Source: Chitinophaga sp. SYP-B3965
GTDB lineage: Bacteria; Bacteroidota; Bacteroidia; Chitinophagales; Chitinophagaceae
NCBI RefSeq assembly: GCF_009647655.1
Contig: NZ_WJFD01000001.1
Span: 1,612,001 to 1,676,000 of the forward strand
Reading direction: 5' to 3'
Length of the DNA: 64,000 nt
A model generated the notes under the pieces. That model worked only from the letters and a program-made list of their open reading frames with translations. It was not told where the DNA came from and ran no database searches. The translations under genes and the position numbers were made by a program. Of the stretch, positions 9,433 through 18,629 are shown one piece after another. Numbering within the stretch: position 1 is the stretch's first letter; every line of letters begins with the position of its first letter.

Positions 9433-9899
9433 GTTTGTAAGATTTTAGTGATCCTGTTCCTGATACGGGTTAATTTCACCCCTACATAATTTTCACTGAT
9501 GCCGGTGATCTCTGCTATTTCTTCATAGCTCAGATCATCCAGGTATAAGGCCATGAGGGCTTTATCCGCATCATCCAGCTGTTTCAGCGCATCAAAGAGC
9601 TGCTGGCGGTGCTGGTTCTCGTCTTCCGTTTGCGGAAGGTCCGGCAGTTCCGGCGTAAAAATGATAGCGGGTTTCTTTTTGCGGAAGGTGGCCACCGCAG
9701 TGCTCAGCGCCACTTTGTACATCCAGGAGCTGAACTTCGCTTTTCCTTCAAATGTGTGTTTCGTTTTCCATAACTGGAACACAATTTCCTGGAAAAGATC
9801 CTCCCGGTCCTCCGGGGTATCCCGGTAAAGGCGGCAGATCTTATGAATGATCCCCTGGTGCTGGTCTATCTGCTGTAAAAATGCGGTTTCCTCCATCAT
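9420..9899 (-). CDS. ECF RNA polymerase sigma-70 factor
   Basis: A 159-residue ECF sigma factor. Region 2: IHKICRLYRDTPEDREDLFQ, then QLWKTKHTFEGKAKFSSWMY (about 15-65). Region 4: about 100-155, with ALKQLDDADKALMALYLDDL and a YEEIAEITGISENYVGVKL helix-turn-helix. It is shorter than the SusC-associated sigma factors in this window and has a multi-pass membrane protein, not FecR, as its neighbour. That points to an envelope or stress role more than to glycan sensing. It is divergent from the TPR-AAA operon, with 75 bases between the two starts. Confidence 0.93.
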   Translation of the reverse strand: MMEETAFLQQIDQHQGIIHKICRLYRDTPEDREDLFQEIVFQLWKTKHTFEGKAKFSSWMYKVALSTAVATFRKKKPAIIFTPELPDLPQTEDENQHRQQLFDALKQLDDADKALMALYLDDLSYEEIAEITGISENYVGVKLTRIRNRITKILQTWTR

Positions 9900-9910
9900 G
9901 CGGTTTAAAG

Positions 9911-9939
9911 GTAAGTTGTACTTTTCTACAAAAACTTAC
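9911..9939. promoter_or_regulatory. Inverted repeat between divergent genes
   Basis: GTAAGTT (9911-9917) and AACTTAC (9933-9939) form 7-base arms, with an inner TTGTA/TACAA pair. The element lies between the divergent sigma and TPR-AAA starts and could be an operator for either. No binding protein is implied by sequence. Confidence 0.35.
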
Positions 9940-9974
9940 AGCTGCCTCCAAAATTATCTATCTTAGTAACTGAT

Positions 9975-11288
9975 ATGACACAAAGTACTATAGACAGCTT
10001 AAGAGAAGCGTTGAAATTCTCGCCGGAGAACGTGCCACTGAGACTTCACCTTGCGGAAACCCTGTACCAGCTGAACAGGTTAGACGAGGCAGAACAGGAA
10101 TACCTGGCTGCACTGGGCATTGAAAATAACGAAAAAGGCCTCATAGGCCTGGCCAATGTATACTTTAAAAAAGAGGCCTACACCACCTGCAATGTGATCC
10201 TCGAAGATCTGCTTAAAAGCCATCCGGACAACCAGGAGATCCTCCTGCTCTACGCCAAATCTTCCCTGCGCGAAAATGCCTGGGATAATGCACGTGAAGC
10301 CTACCAGAAGATCCTGGAAGGCAACCCGCATTTCTCTGATGAGGAACTGGATGCCAAACTGCGCGTACGCCAGCAGTTCCAGGCAGCGGATGGTGAAGAC
10401 GAAGATGACGAGATCTCGCTTTTCATGCAGAAACCGGATATTGATTTCTCTGATGTGAGCGGCATGCAGCAGGTGAAAAAAGAGATCGAAATAAAGATCA
10501 TTCAGCCACTGAAACATCCTGACCTTTATAAAGCCTACGGCAAGAAAACAGGCGGCAGCATCCTGCTCTACGGGCCTCCGGGCTGCGGCAAGACCATGAT
10601 CGCGAAAGCCACTGCCGGCCAGGTGAATGCACGTTTCATCAATGTAGGGCTGAATGATATCCTGGACATGTGGATGGGAAATAGTGAAAAGAACCTGCAC
10701 CGCATCTTTGAATATGCCCGCAAGAATACACCCTGCGTATTGTTCTTTGATGAAATAGATGCACTGGGGGCCAGCAGAAGTGATATGAAACAATCTTCCG
10801 GCAGGCATCTCATCAACCAGTTCTTACAGGAACTGGATGGCGTGGAGAATTCGAATGAAGGTGTGCTGATCCTCGGGGCTACCAATATCCCCTGGCACCT
10901 GGACCCTGCATTCCGCCGCCCCGGCCGCTTTGACAGGATCATCTTTGTGCCGCCGCCAGACCAGGAAGCCCGCGCTGCCATGCTGCAATTAAAACTGAAA
11001 GGCAAACCCGCGGAACAAATAGATTACGAAGGACTCAGTAAGAACATACCGGAATTTTCCGGCGCAGATATCGGGGCTATGATCGACATGGCCATTGAAG
11101 AAAAACTGGAAGCTTCTTTCCAGGATGGTATTCCGCTCCCGTTAAAAACGAAAGACCTGCTGAACGCCGCGAAGAAACACAAAGCCAGCACAAAGGAATG
11201 GTTTGCCATTGCGAAGAACTTTGCACTGTATGCCAACGATGCGGGTTTATACGACGATATCCTTCACTATATGAAAATCAAAAAGTAA
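9975..11288 (+). CDS. TPR-AAA+ ATPase
   Basis: A 437-residue cytoplasmic protein. Residues ~1-130 form TPR-like helical repeats (RLHLAETLYQLNRLDEAEQE; ALGIENNEKGLIGLANVYFK). A classic AAA domain of the FtsH/CDC48/spastin type follows at about 150-400. Walker A is GPPGCGKT at 200-207, Walker B is VLFFDEIDALG from residue 255, and the arginine-finger region is DPAFRRPGRFDR at about 312-323. No membrane segment or protease domain is present, so it should act as an ATP-driven remodelling enzyme, with the TPR part selecting partners. It opens a four-gene plus-strand operon and is followed after one base by a TPR membrane protein, a likely membrane partner. Its substrate is not known to me. Confidence 0.88.
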   Translation: MTQSTIDSLREALKFSPENVPLRLHLAETLYQLNRLDEAEQEYLAALGIENNEKGLIGLANVYFKKEAYTTCNVILEDLLKSHPDNQEILLLYAKSSLRENAWDNAREAYQKILEGNPHFSDEELDAKLRVRQQFQAADGEDEDDEISLFMQKPDIDFSDVSGMQQVKKEIEIKIIQPLKHPDLYKAYGKKTGGSILLYGPPGCGKTMIAKATAGQVNARFINVGLNDILDMWMGNSEKNLHRIFEYARKNTPCVLFFDEIDALGASRSDMKQSSGRHLINQFLQELDGVENSNEGVLILGATNIPWHLDPAFRRPGRFDRIIFVPPPDQEARAAMLQLKLKGKPAEQIDYEGLSKNIPEFSGADIGAMIDMAIEEKLEASFQDGIPLPLKTKDLLNAAKKHKASTKEWFAIAKNFALYANDAGLYDDILHYMKIKK

Positions 11289-11289
11289 G

Positions 11290-12543
11290 ATGTCTGATCA
11301 ATTGATCCAACGCGCCATCCTGCTTTTGCAGCAGCGCAAGTACAAGGAAGCGGAAAACATTCTGAACGGGCTCTTTGCCCAGGATCCGAATGATGTGAAC
11401 GTGGTCAGCATCATTTGTGAAGTAAAGATCCAGCAGGATAAATACACAGAAGCTTTAAACCTGGTGAACACTGCAATCGGTTTAAACCCGGCATTGAGCC
11501 ATCTCTTTTATATCCGTGCCCGCATCTATGTGCACGATGATAAATACGACCTGGCGGAGAAAGACCTCCAACAGGCTATCACCATTGATCCGGACGATGC
11601 GGATTATTTTGCTTTATATGCCTTGCTGAAGCTGGACAGGAAACAATTTGAATCGGCTCTCCAATTAGCAGACGAAGCTTTGGAGCGCGATCCGGAAAAT
11701 ATCAATGCCCTGAATGCCCGCAGCACGGCTTTATTAAAACTGAACCGTAAAGAAGAATCTTTCAGCAGTATTGAAGGCTCCCTGCGGCAGGATCCCCACA
11801 ACGCCTACACACATGCCAATTACGGCTGGGGTTTGCTGGAAAAGGGTTCTCCGAAAGAAGCGCTCTATCATTTCACAGAAGCCCTGCGCATTGATCCCAG
11901 TCTGCAACTGGCGCAGGCCGGCATGATCGAAGCGCTGAAGGCAAAATATTTCCTGTACAGGATCTTTTTGAAGTACGCCTTCTTCATGGGCAACCTTACG
12001 GCCAAATACCAATGGGGAGTGATCATCGGGATCTTCACTGCTTCCCGCGCCCTGCGTTTCATTGCAGGTACTTACCCGGCATTTGAGCCTTACCTCTACC
12101 CTGTTATCATCCTCATTGCCATCTTTGCTTTTTCTACCTGGATCATTACACCGTTGAGCAACCTCTTCCTCCGTTTGAATAAATACGGCAAACACCTGCT
12201 GGACAGGGAGGAGATCATCTCTTCCAACTTCGTAGGTATAAGTGCTGTAACAGCGGTAGCAGGCGGCGCTTTATACCTGGCCACCGGGCAGGAACATATG
12301 CTCACCATTGTGATCTTTGGTATTTCCATGATGGTACCACTTAGTTCTATGTTCAATTCTGCAAAGAACAGATCGCTGCTCGTTATTTATACGGCGGTGT
12401 TAGCGGTGCTGGGCATAACGGGTATCATCGCCAGCTTCCTCACACAGGAACTGGTGAACGGATTTATATTAGCCTATGTGATCGGCATTATGCTGTTCTC
12501 CTGGCTGGCAAATTATTTAGTCATAAAAGAACAAAACAAATAA
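11290..12543 (+). CDS. TPR-repeat membrane protein
   Basis: A 417-residue protein. The first ~220 residues are consecutive tetratricopeptide repeats (RKYKEAENILNGLFAQDPND; DKYDLAEKDLQQAITIDPDD; ALYHFTEALRIDPSLQLAQA). The remainder is hydrophobic, with five or six membrane helices between about 238 and 412. It starts one base after the AAA gene stop and ends directly against the cupin ATG. The shared TPR content and tight spacing suggest that it docks the AAA ATPase at the inner membrane. No enzymatic motif is visible. Confidence 0.85.
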   Translation: MSDQLIQRAILLLQQRKYKEAENILNGLFAQDPNDVNVVSIICEVKIQQDKYTEALNLVNTAIGLNPALSHLFYIRARIYVHDDKYDLAEKDLQQAITIDPDDADYFALYALLKLDRKQFESALQLADEALERDPENINALNARSTALLKLNRKEESFSSIEGSLRQDPHNAYTHANYGWGLLEKGSPKEALYHFTEALRIDPSLQLAQAGMIEALKAKYFLYRIFLKYAFFMGNLTAKYQWGVIIGIFTASRALRFIAGTYPAFEPYLYPVIILIAIFAFSTWIITPLSNLFLRLNKYGKHLLDREEIISSNFVGISAVTAVAGGALYLATGQEHMLTIVIFGISMMVPLSSMFNSAKNRSLLVIYTAVLAVLGITGIIASFLTQELVNGFILAYVIGIMLFSWLANYLVIKEQNK

Positions 12544-12864
12544 ATGAAACCAGTATCCTTCCAGGACCTTCCTTCCCGCGAAACATTACCGGGCATGACA
12601 GGCAGATTTATACACGGAGAAAAACATACACTGGCTTACTGGGAAGCGAAAGCAGGTACCTTGTTGCCGGTACACCAGCATCCGCATGAGCAGATGACCT
12701 ACCTGCTCTCCGGTACTTTAGAAATGGAGCTGGACGGTGTGGTGCATACTTTACAGGCACACGACGTGGTACTGATCCCTTCTAATGTGGCACATGGCGG
12801 AAAAGCCATCACGGATTGCCGTTTAATTGATTCTTTCAGCCCTGTTAGAGAAGATTACAAATGA
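12544..12864 (+). CDS. Small cupin-domain protein
   Basis: A single-domain cupin of 106 residues. Motif 1 is HQHPHEQMTYLLSGTLEMEL (histidines at about 41, 43 and 45, glutamate at 46) and motif 2 is IPSNVAHGGKA around residues 79-89. These residues would bind a metal ion. Function may be sugar or small-molecule isomerisation, oxygenation or sensing; sequence does not decide. It begins immediately after the stop of the TPR membrane protein and overlaps the next gene by four bases (ATGA). Confidence 0.88.
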   Translation: MKPVSFQDLPSRETLPGMTGRFIHGEKHTLAYWEAKAGTLLPVHQHPHEQMTYLLSGTLEMELDGVVHTLQAHDVVLIPSNVAHGGKAITDCRLIDSFSPVREDYK

Positions 12865-14702
12865 AAAATACCTTTTTGATCCTCCTTTGTGTTTGCCTTG
12901 GCTTCAGGGCCGGCGCACAGGATACGCTCTTCCGTTTTGCCCTGGTAACAGATACACATGTAGGCACACAAACAGGCGCAGAAGACCTGGAACGCACCGT
13001 AGCTGACATCAATAAGCAAACAGATATCGCTTTCGTGATCTTCTCCGGGGACGTCACGGAGTTTGGTTCTGATGAAGAACTGCGTTTATCTAAAAGCATT
13101 ATCAGCAAACTGACTAAACCCTGGCACATCATCCCGGGCAATCATGATACCAAATGGTCTGAAAGCGGCTGTAATTCCTTCCGTACGGTTTATGGAGATG
13201 AAACCTTCCGCTTTGAACATAAAGGATACCTCTTCTTAGGCACTAACTGCGGCCCTAATATGCGCATGGGACCAGGACAGGTACCGCGGGAAAATATTGT
13301 ATGGCTGGATGAGCAATTGAAAAAGCAAAAGGATAAACAACAGCCCATCATCTATGTGAACCACTACCCGCAGGACAGCGGGCTGAATAACTGGTATGAT
13401 GTGCTGGACCGCCTCCGCAACAGGAATGTGAAAGCCATGCTCTGCGGGCACGGGCATGTCAACAAAGCATTTGACTTTGAAGGCAAACCGGGTATCATGT
13501 GCCGTTCCAACCTTCGCGCAAAGGCGGAAATCGGCGGATATAATATCATTTCCGTTACAACGGACTCTCTGCATTTCAATGAACGCACCCCGGGTGTGGA
13601 AACACGCAAGGCATGGACACATGTAGCGCTTAACGGACCGGTTTGGATGCAAGATCCACCCCGCCCCTCTTACAGCGTCAACACTACCTATCCTTCTGTA
13701 AAAGTAAAATGGATGGTGCAGGAAGCGGGCGATATGGGCAGTGCAGTAGCCGTTGCAGATGGAAAGGTGATCTATACCAATACCAACGGAGACGTTAAAG
13801 CGGTGAACCTGCAAACAGGTAAAGCTGCCTGGAAATATCACACAGCAGGGAAAATATATGCTACCCCGTTAGTGTATGAAAAATATGTAGTAGTACCTTC
13901 TACGGACGGAAATGTGTATTGCCTCTCTACCCAAACAGGCAAACTTGCCTGGAAACAACCAACAGGAAAAGCCATTGTATCCTCTGCCGCCTTATCCGGC
14001 AAACTGGCTATCATAGCTGGTTCCGACGGGCATTGCAGGGCATGGGATATCCCCACCGGCAAAATGCAATGGGATTATGACAGCGTAAAAGGTTTTGTGG
14101 AAACGAAACCGATGGTGTATGAAGGCAAAGTACTCTTCGGCTCCTGGGGCAATGAGTTCTATGCCTTAGATGCTGCCACCGGCCAGCCCGCCTGGACCTG
14201 GAGCAACGGCGCTAACAACAGGATGTTCTCTCCTGCTGCCATGTGGCCTGTGGCTATTGATCATAAAGCTTATTTAGTTTCTCCCGACAGATATATGACG
14301 GTACTGAACACGGATAGCGGCAGCGAGCTCTGGCGTTTCCGGGATACGGCCAACTGGGTGCGGGAAGCTTTGGGTATTTCCGTAGATAGCAACCGCATCT
14401 ATGCGAAAACGATGCAGGGCAATGTGATGGCATTTAATGCACGGAGCAATGCCAGAGAGATCGTGTGGAAATCTCCGGTGGAAATGGGTTATGAGATCTG
14501 CCCTTCCCCTATAAATGAATTTAATGGCGTAGTGTATGTAGCGGGTCAATCTGGTGTAGTACATGCATTGTCTGCCAAAGATGGTTCACTGATCTGGCAG
14601 CATAAGTTTTCCAACTGTTTAGTGAATACGGTGCAACCGGTGAATGATAAAACACTGATCGCTTCTTCTATGGATGGGAAGTTGTTGTGTTTAGAATATT
14701 AA
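12861..14702 (+). CDS. Secreted metallophosphoesterase with PQQ-like beta-propeller
   Basis: A 613-residue protein with a signal peptide (residues 1-20, ending FRAGAQ). The calcineurin-like phosphoesterase domain at ~25-230 keeps all metal ligands: TDTHVG (D31, H33), SGDVTE (D64), PGNHD (N94, H95), NHYPQD (H168) and CGHGH (H197, H199). Residues ~265-613 are PQQ/outer-membrane-type propeller blades with repeated GKAAWKY/GKLAWKQ/GSELWRF motifs. It is likely a periplasmic phosphoesterase with a binding platform. It is the last gene of the operon; its stop codon lies in the arm of a terminator hairpin. Confidence 0.9.
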   Translation: MKNTFLILLCVCLGFRAGAQDTLFRFALVTDTHVGTQTGAEDLERTVADINKQTDIAFVIFSGDVTEFGSDEELRLSKSIISKLTKPWHIIPGNHDTKWSESGCNSFRTVYGDETFRFEHKGYLFLGTNCGPNMRMGPGQVPRENIVWLDEQLKKQKDKQQPIIYVNHYPQDSGLNNWYDVLDRLRNRNVKAMLCGHGHVNKAFDFEGKPGIMCRSNLRAKAEIGGYNIISVTTDSLHFNERTPGVETRKAWTHVALNGPVWMQDPPRPSYSVNTTYPSVKVKWMVQEAGDMGSAVAVADGKVIYTNTNGDVKAVNLQTGKAAWKYHTAGKIYATPLVYEKYVVVPSTDGNVYCLSTQTGKLAWKQPTGKAIVSSAALSGKLAIIAGSDGHCRAWDIPTGKMQWDYDSVKGFVETKPMVYEGKVLFGSWGNEFYALDAATGQPAWTWSNGANNRMFSPAAMWPVAIDHKAYLVSPDRYMTVLNTDSGSELWRFRDTANWVREALGISVDSNRIYAKTMQGNVMAFNARSNAREIVWKSPVEMGYEICPSPINEFNGVVYVAGQSGVVHALSAKDGSLIWQHKFSNCLVNTVQPVNDKTLIASSMDGKLLCLEY

Positions 14703-14739
14703 TTAAAAAGCCGGATCAAAACGATCCGGCTTTTTAATT
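14701..14739. terminator. Perfect bidirectional terminator
   Basis: A 17-base arm (14701-14717) is perfectly complementary to 14723-14739 around the loop AAAAC. The GC core is GCCGGATC, flanked by A5 on the left and T5 on the right, so it serves both strands. The stop codons of both convergent genes sit in its ends. Confidence 0.92.
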
Positions 14740-16351
14740 ATAAGTTGGCGATGATCTTATCTTTCGGATACTTCACAGAATAACTCAACCGCACTTTCTT
14801 CGTTTCTCCGGGTGCTATGTTCAGCTTCCAGGTTAACACTCCTGTTTCTGTATTCACTGCCGCGTCAGAAGATTCCAGTAATTCCACTTCCATGTTCTTA
14901 TCTGTAGAAACAGGATACTGATCTTTCAGCAACAGGTCCACCGCTTCTTTCTTGGCATTGCGTACACGGATCTCATACGTGAATGTTTGTCTTTTTTGGC
15001 TGCCTAAGAATTTCACGCCGGCCACATCCGTGATCTTTTCTCTTTTCACGATCACTTTCTTATCACGGCCTACACTGAGGTTGAGTGTATCTGATGTAGC
15101 ATTGGGGTCAATGAATGATTTCCCTACGTACATGTTTTCAAATATAATATTCGCTTCTCCGGGTAAAAAGTTAAACTTCTCATAATCCGTGATCTCTGCC
15201 ATCAGGAAGGCATCGGGATCTGATTTGGGTACTGCATAGTATTTGTAGCGAGCAGGCAGTGTATACTCTTTCAGCGTTACGCTGTGTTGCTTGCCGGTGG
15301 GCGCAATATCATAAGGGATGTCAATATCAAAAGTAGCGCTGAGCTGGTTTTCATTAGCGGTGGTGAAGTCAGCTATGCCTTTGGTATCTTCTTCTGCCAT
15401 GGGCGGTGCCGCAGGCATTGCTTTTTGTTCCATCATCTGAAGCCTGTTCTGCATCACCAGTCCATCGCGCCGTACCAGCGTGGCCGGATCAACACCATAA
15501 CGCAGGAACCATGCAGATAATACAGGCGCCGTACCATTCTGGGAAGGATTACCCGTAGAGAGCGTGAGTTTTACTTTCTTCCAGTCTATCCCGGTAGATT
15601 GCATCACATTGGCTTTGTACAGGATCTTTAATGGCTCTGTGGTCTTATCTGAACGCAGATCGTAGTAAACCGTCCAGTAGGCATTAGGAGTAATGTAACT
15701 AATGGCAATATCTGTGGCAGCGGCATTCTCCGCCATTACCTGTAATATCAGACTACCACCTGTTTTATTCGGATTAGCATCTACCTCCTGCATTTGCTGC
15801 CCTATCTGGGTGGCCTTCTTTTCCAGTACCAGTTCCTTTTCCTTTAAGACGGCAACATTGTTGCGCAGTTCCACTTGTTTGGATTTATAATAATCTGCCA
15901 GCTTGATCAGTTCAGCGACGGTGCTGCCATTGGTGCCACCGTTCAAACTTTGATTCTTATCCAGCAACACCAGCGTATTTTCTTCCGCCACACGCGCATT
16001 ACGTGTTTTGGTCAGTTCCCTTGTGATCACCTTGAGACTGTCGTCCAGTTTCCAGTAAGCGGAGCTGTGCTGCTCTTCTTTCAGGAAATTCTTTTCAAAG
16101 GTCACGGACATGATGGTGACATTGGTACCTGCTGCTATCTGGATGCTGTTTTCATCCACTTCATTGGCTACGTTATTGATCACCAGCTCACTCCTGCCTT
16201 TGGGAACATTGATACGGGCTTTGTGATTCAATTCTGCACCCTGGCGGTAAACGGTCACAGATTCAAGGCTGGCCTGCCCCGTTACCGGGTTTTGGGCCAT
16301 CGTGTAAAAGGTAATGAGGCATAAAGAAACAGAGATCCATAAGACTTTCAT
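14738..16351 (-). CDS. DUF4139 (MuiA-like) domain secreted protein
   Basis: A 537-residue protein with a signal peptide (MKVLWISVSLCLITFYTMAQ). The N-terminal ~110 residues resemble DUF4140 (LESVTVYRQGAELNHKARIN), a helical coiled-coil stretch follows (ELIKLADYYKSKQVELRNNV), and the DUF4139 beta-rich domain fills about 210-537 (ISYITPNAYWTVYYDLRSDK; VKLTLSTGNPSQNGT). This family includes proteins annotated as mucoidy inhibitor A; the biochemical role is not established. It is a single gene, convergent with the phosphoesterase operon. Confidence 0.85.
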   Translation of the reverse strand: MKVLWISVSLCLITFYTMAQNPVTGQASLESVTVYRQGAELNHKARINVPKGRSELVINNVANEVDENSIQIAAGTNVTIMSVTFEKNFLKEEQHSSAYWKLDDSLKVITRELTKTRNARVAEENTLVLLDKNQSLNGGTNGSTVAELIKLADYYKSKQVELRNNVAVLKEKELVLEKKATQIGQQMQEVDANPNKTGGSLILQVMAENAAATDIAISYITPNAYWTVYYDLRSDKTTEPLKILYKANVMQSTGIDWKKVKLTLSTGNPSQNGTAPVLSAWFLRYGVDPATLVRRDGLVMQNRLQMMEQKAMPAAPPMAEEDTKGIADFTTANENQLSATFDIDIPYDIAPTGKQHSVTLKEYTLPARYKYYAVPKSDPDAFLMAEITDYEKFNFLPGEANIIFENMYVGKSFIDPNATSDTLNLSVGRDKKVIVKREKITDVAGVKFLGSQKRQTFTYEIRVRNAKKEAVDLLLKDQYPVSTDKNMEVELLESSDAAVNTETGVLTWKLNIAPGETKKVRLSYSVKYPKDKIIANL

Positions 16352-16448
16352 AAACTCACAATTTTCAGTAAAGATGCAATATTCTTTAACATTGCATAAA
16401 TGAACCTATTTCTGTACTTTGTACGCTTAATCCGGAAACTACTCTAGC

Positions 16449-18626
16449 GTGCGACTTTATTCCTGTCTACTTTTCTGTTGTCTGTTCAGCCTGCCCATTA
16501 TTGCGCAAAAGAAGAACGATGCCTACCAGCTGCATATCCGCAAAGCCACTTCCCCCGTTAAAATTGACGGTGTGGTGGATGAACCAGCCTGGGCAGCATC
16601 TGATACGGCTACTGACTTTTACATGATCCTGCCCATGGACACGAGTTACGCCAAAGTGCGTACGGATGTACAAATGACTTACGACGATAAGAACATTTAC
16701 CTGCTGGTAGTGAACTATAATGGCGCACCCGGTCCTTATATGGTAGAATCCCTGCGCCGTGACTTCGCTTTCCTGAAGAATGATAACTTCCTTCTTTTCA
16801 TGGATCCCTTTGATGACCAGACAAATGGTTTCTCCTTTGGCGCCAATGCAGCAGGCGCACAATGGGACGGCATGATGTACGATGGCGGGAAAATAGACCT
16901 GAGCTGGGAAAACAAATGGAGCTCTGTAGTAAAGAACTATCCTGACAAATGGGTCTTTGAAGCATCTATTCCTTTCAAATCCATCCGTTATAAAAAAGGC
17001 ATTACGCAATGGGGCATCAATTTCGGCCGGAACGATCTGAAAACAACGGAGAAAAGCAGCTGGGCACCGGTACCCCGGCAATTCCCTTCTGCCTCACTGG
17101 CTTATACGGGTGTGCTGGTATGGGATGTACCACCACCAGATCCCGGTGTGAATGTGTCCCTGATCCCTTATTTGCTGGGCGGTGTTAACAAGAATTTCGA
17201 AACCGGCAAAGCAGCTGCTTTCCGTGGAGATGCAGGATTGGATGCCAAGGTAGCCATCACTTCCTCCCTTAACCTGGACCTTACCGTAAATCCTGATTTC
17301 TCCCAGGTGGATGTAGATAAACAAGTCACTAACCTGGACCGTTTTGAGTTGTTCTTCCCGGAAAGAAGACAGTTCTTCCTGGAGAACGGCGATCAGTTCA
17401 CCAACTTTGGCTATTCTACCATACGTCCTTTCTTCTCACGGCGTATAGGCCTTGGCGTGCCCATTCATTTTGGTGCGCGGCTGAGCGGTAAACTGAATAA
17501 AGACTGGCGGCTGGGTGTAATGAATATGCAAACCGGCAAACAAACGGCTACGGCTTTGCCTGCACAGAACTTTACGGTGGCAGCCCTGCAACGGCGCGTA
17601 TTTGCGCGTTCCAATGTAGGCTTCATCTTTATCAATAAAGAGTCGCTGAATTACAACCCGGATAAAGCCCTGCCGGGCGAACCTGTTTACAGTCGCTATA
17701 ACCGCAACTACGGCCTGGAATACAACCTGGCCTCTGCCAATAATTTCTGGACGGGCAAAGCCATGGTGCTGAAGTCCAATACACCGGGCAGGTCCGGAAA
17801 GGACTGGGTGCATGCCGCCAACCTGCAATATACCAGCCGCGTATGGAACGTAAGCTGGCAGCATGAATATGTGGGCAAGAATTACAATGCGGAAGTAGGT
17901 TATGTGCCGCGCCAGGGGTATATCAAAATAAACCCGCAGATCACCCGGCTCTTCTTTCCGAAGAAGGGATCGTTGCTGAGTCACGGGCCACAACTGAGCA
18001 CTACCAATTTCTTTGATGAGAAAATGAAACGTACGGATAATGAAGTGTTATTGTCCTACGGCATGGTGTTCCGCAAACGGAATACTTTCACGTTGTGGAG
18101 TTCTACGAGTTATATCAAATTACTGCAGCCCTTTGATCCGGTGAATATCGGGAAAGATAGCCTGGCTGCGGGTACTGCGCATAGCTGGAACACGGTTGGT
18201 GCGGATTATGTGTCCAAACCACAAAGTCTTTTTACGTATGCATTGTCCACCCGCTATGGCGGTTATTATGCAGATGGCAAACGCTTCACTTTTACGGGTG
18301 AGCTGGGATATCGTTTCCAGCCTTATGTGAGCCTGGCATTGAGCGCCAACTATAATGATATCAGATTACCGCAGCCCTGGGGTAACCAGGCTTTCTGGCT
18401 GGTAGGGCCGCGTGTGGATGTAACGATGACCAATACACTTTTCTTCACTGGTTTTATGCAATACAATGAACAGATGAAGAACGTGAACCTGAATACGCGT
18501 TTGCAATGGCGTTACAGACCCGCCTCTGACCTGTTCATTGTATATACTGATAATTACCTGCCGGAACCTTATTACGTGAAAAACAGGGCCCTGGTGATCA
18601 AATTCGTGTATTGGTTCAACCTCTAG
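16449..18626 (+). CDS. DUF5916 outer-membrane protein with CBM9-like domain
   Basis: A 725-residue protein that starts at GTG (16449) and has a signal peptide (RLYSCLLFCCLFSLPIIAQ). Residues ~27-210 are a family 9 carbohydrate-binding-like module (KIDGVVDEPAWAASDTATDF; MTYDDKNIYLLVVNYNG). The remaining ~480 residues match the DUF5916 type: NPDFSQVDVDKQVTNLDRFE and FFPERRQFFLENGDQF, followed by many aromatic-ended beta strands to a terminal FVYWFNL, as in an outer-membrane barrel. The substrate is unknown. It is convergent with the GH30 gene with only three bases between the stops and no hairpin terminator there. Confidence 0.87.
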   Translation: MRLYSCLLFCCLFSLPIIAQKKNDAYQLHIRKATSPVKIDGVVDEPAWAASDTATDFYMILPMDTSYAKVRTDVQMTYDDKNIYLLVVNYNGAPGPYMVESLRRDFAFLKNDNFLLFMDPFDDQTNGFSFGANAAGAQWDGMMYDGGKIDLSWENKWSSVVKNYPDKWVFEASIPFKSIRYKKGITQWGINFGRNDLKTTEKSSWAPVPRQFPSASLAYTGVLVWDVPPPDPGVNVSLIPYLLGGVNKNFETGKAAAFRGDAGLDAKVAITSSLNLDLTVNPDFSQVDVDKQVTNLDRFELFFPERRQFFLENGDQFTNFGYSTIRPFFSRRIGLGVPIHFGARLSGKLNKDWRLGVMNMQTGKQTATALPAQNFTVAALQRRVFARSNVGFIFINKESLNYNPDKALPGEPVYSRYNRNYGLEYNLASANNFWTGKAMVLKSNTPGRSGKDWVHAANLQYTSRVWNVSWQHEYVGKNYNAEVGYVPRQGYIKINPQITRLFFPKKGSLLSHGPQLSTTNFFDEKMKRTDNEVLLSYGMVFRKRNTFTLWSSTSYIKLLQPFDPVNIGKDSLAAGTAHSWNTVGADYVSKPQSLFTYALSTRYGGYYADGKRFTFTGELGYRFQPYVSLALSANYNDIRLPQPWGNQAFWLVGPRVDVTMTNTLFFTGFMQYNEQMKNVNLNTRLQWRYRPASDLFIVYTDNYLPEPYYVKNRALVIKFVYWFNL

Positions 18627-18629
18627 TGT

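Noticed and set aside
10080..10808. 242-residue open frame antisense to the TPR-AAA gene
   Set aside because: The opposite strand carries intact Walker A and B motifs; the antisense product has no domain and an unlikely Cys/His-rich composition.
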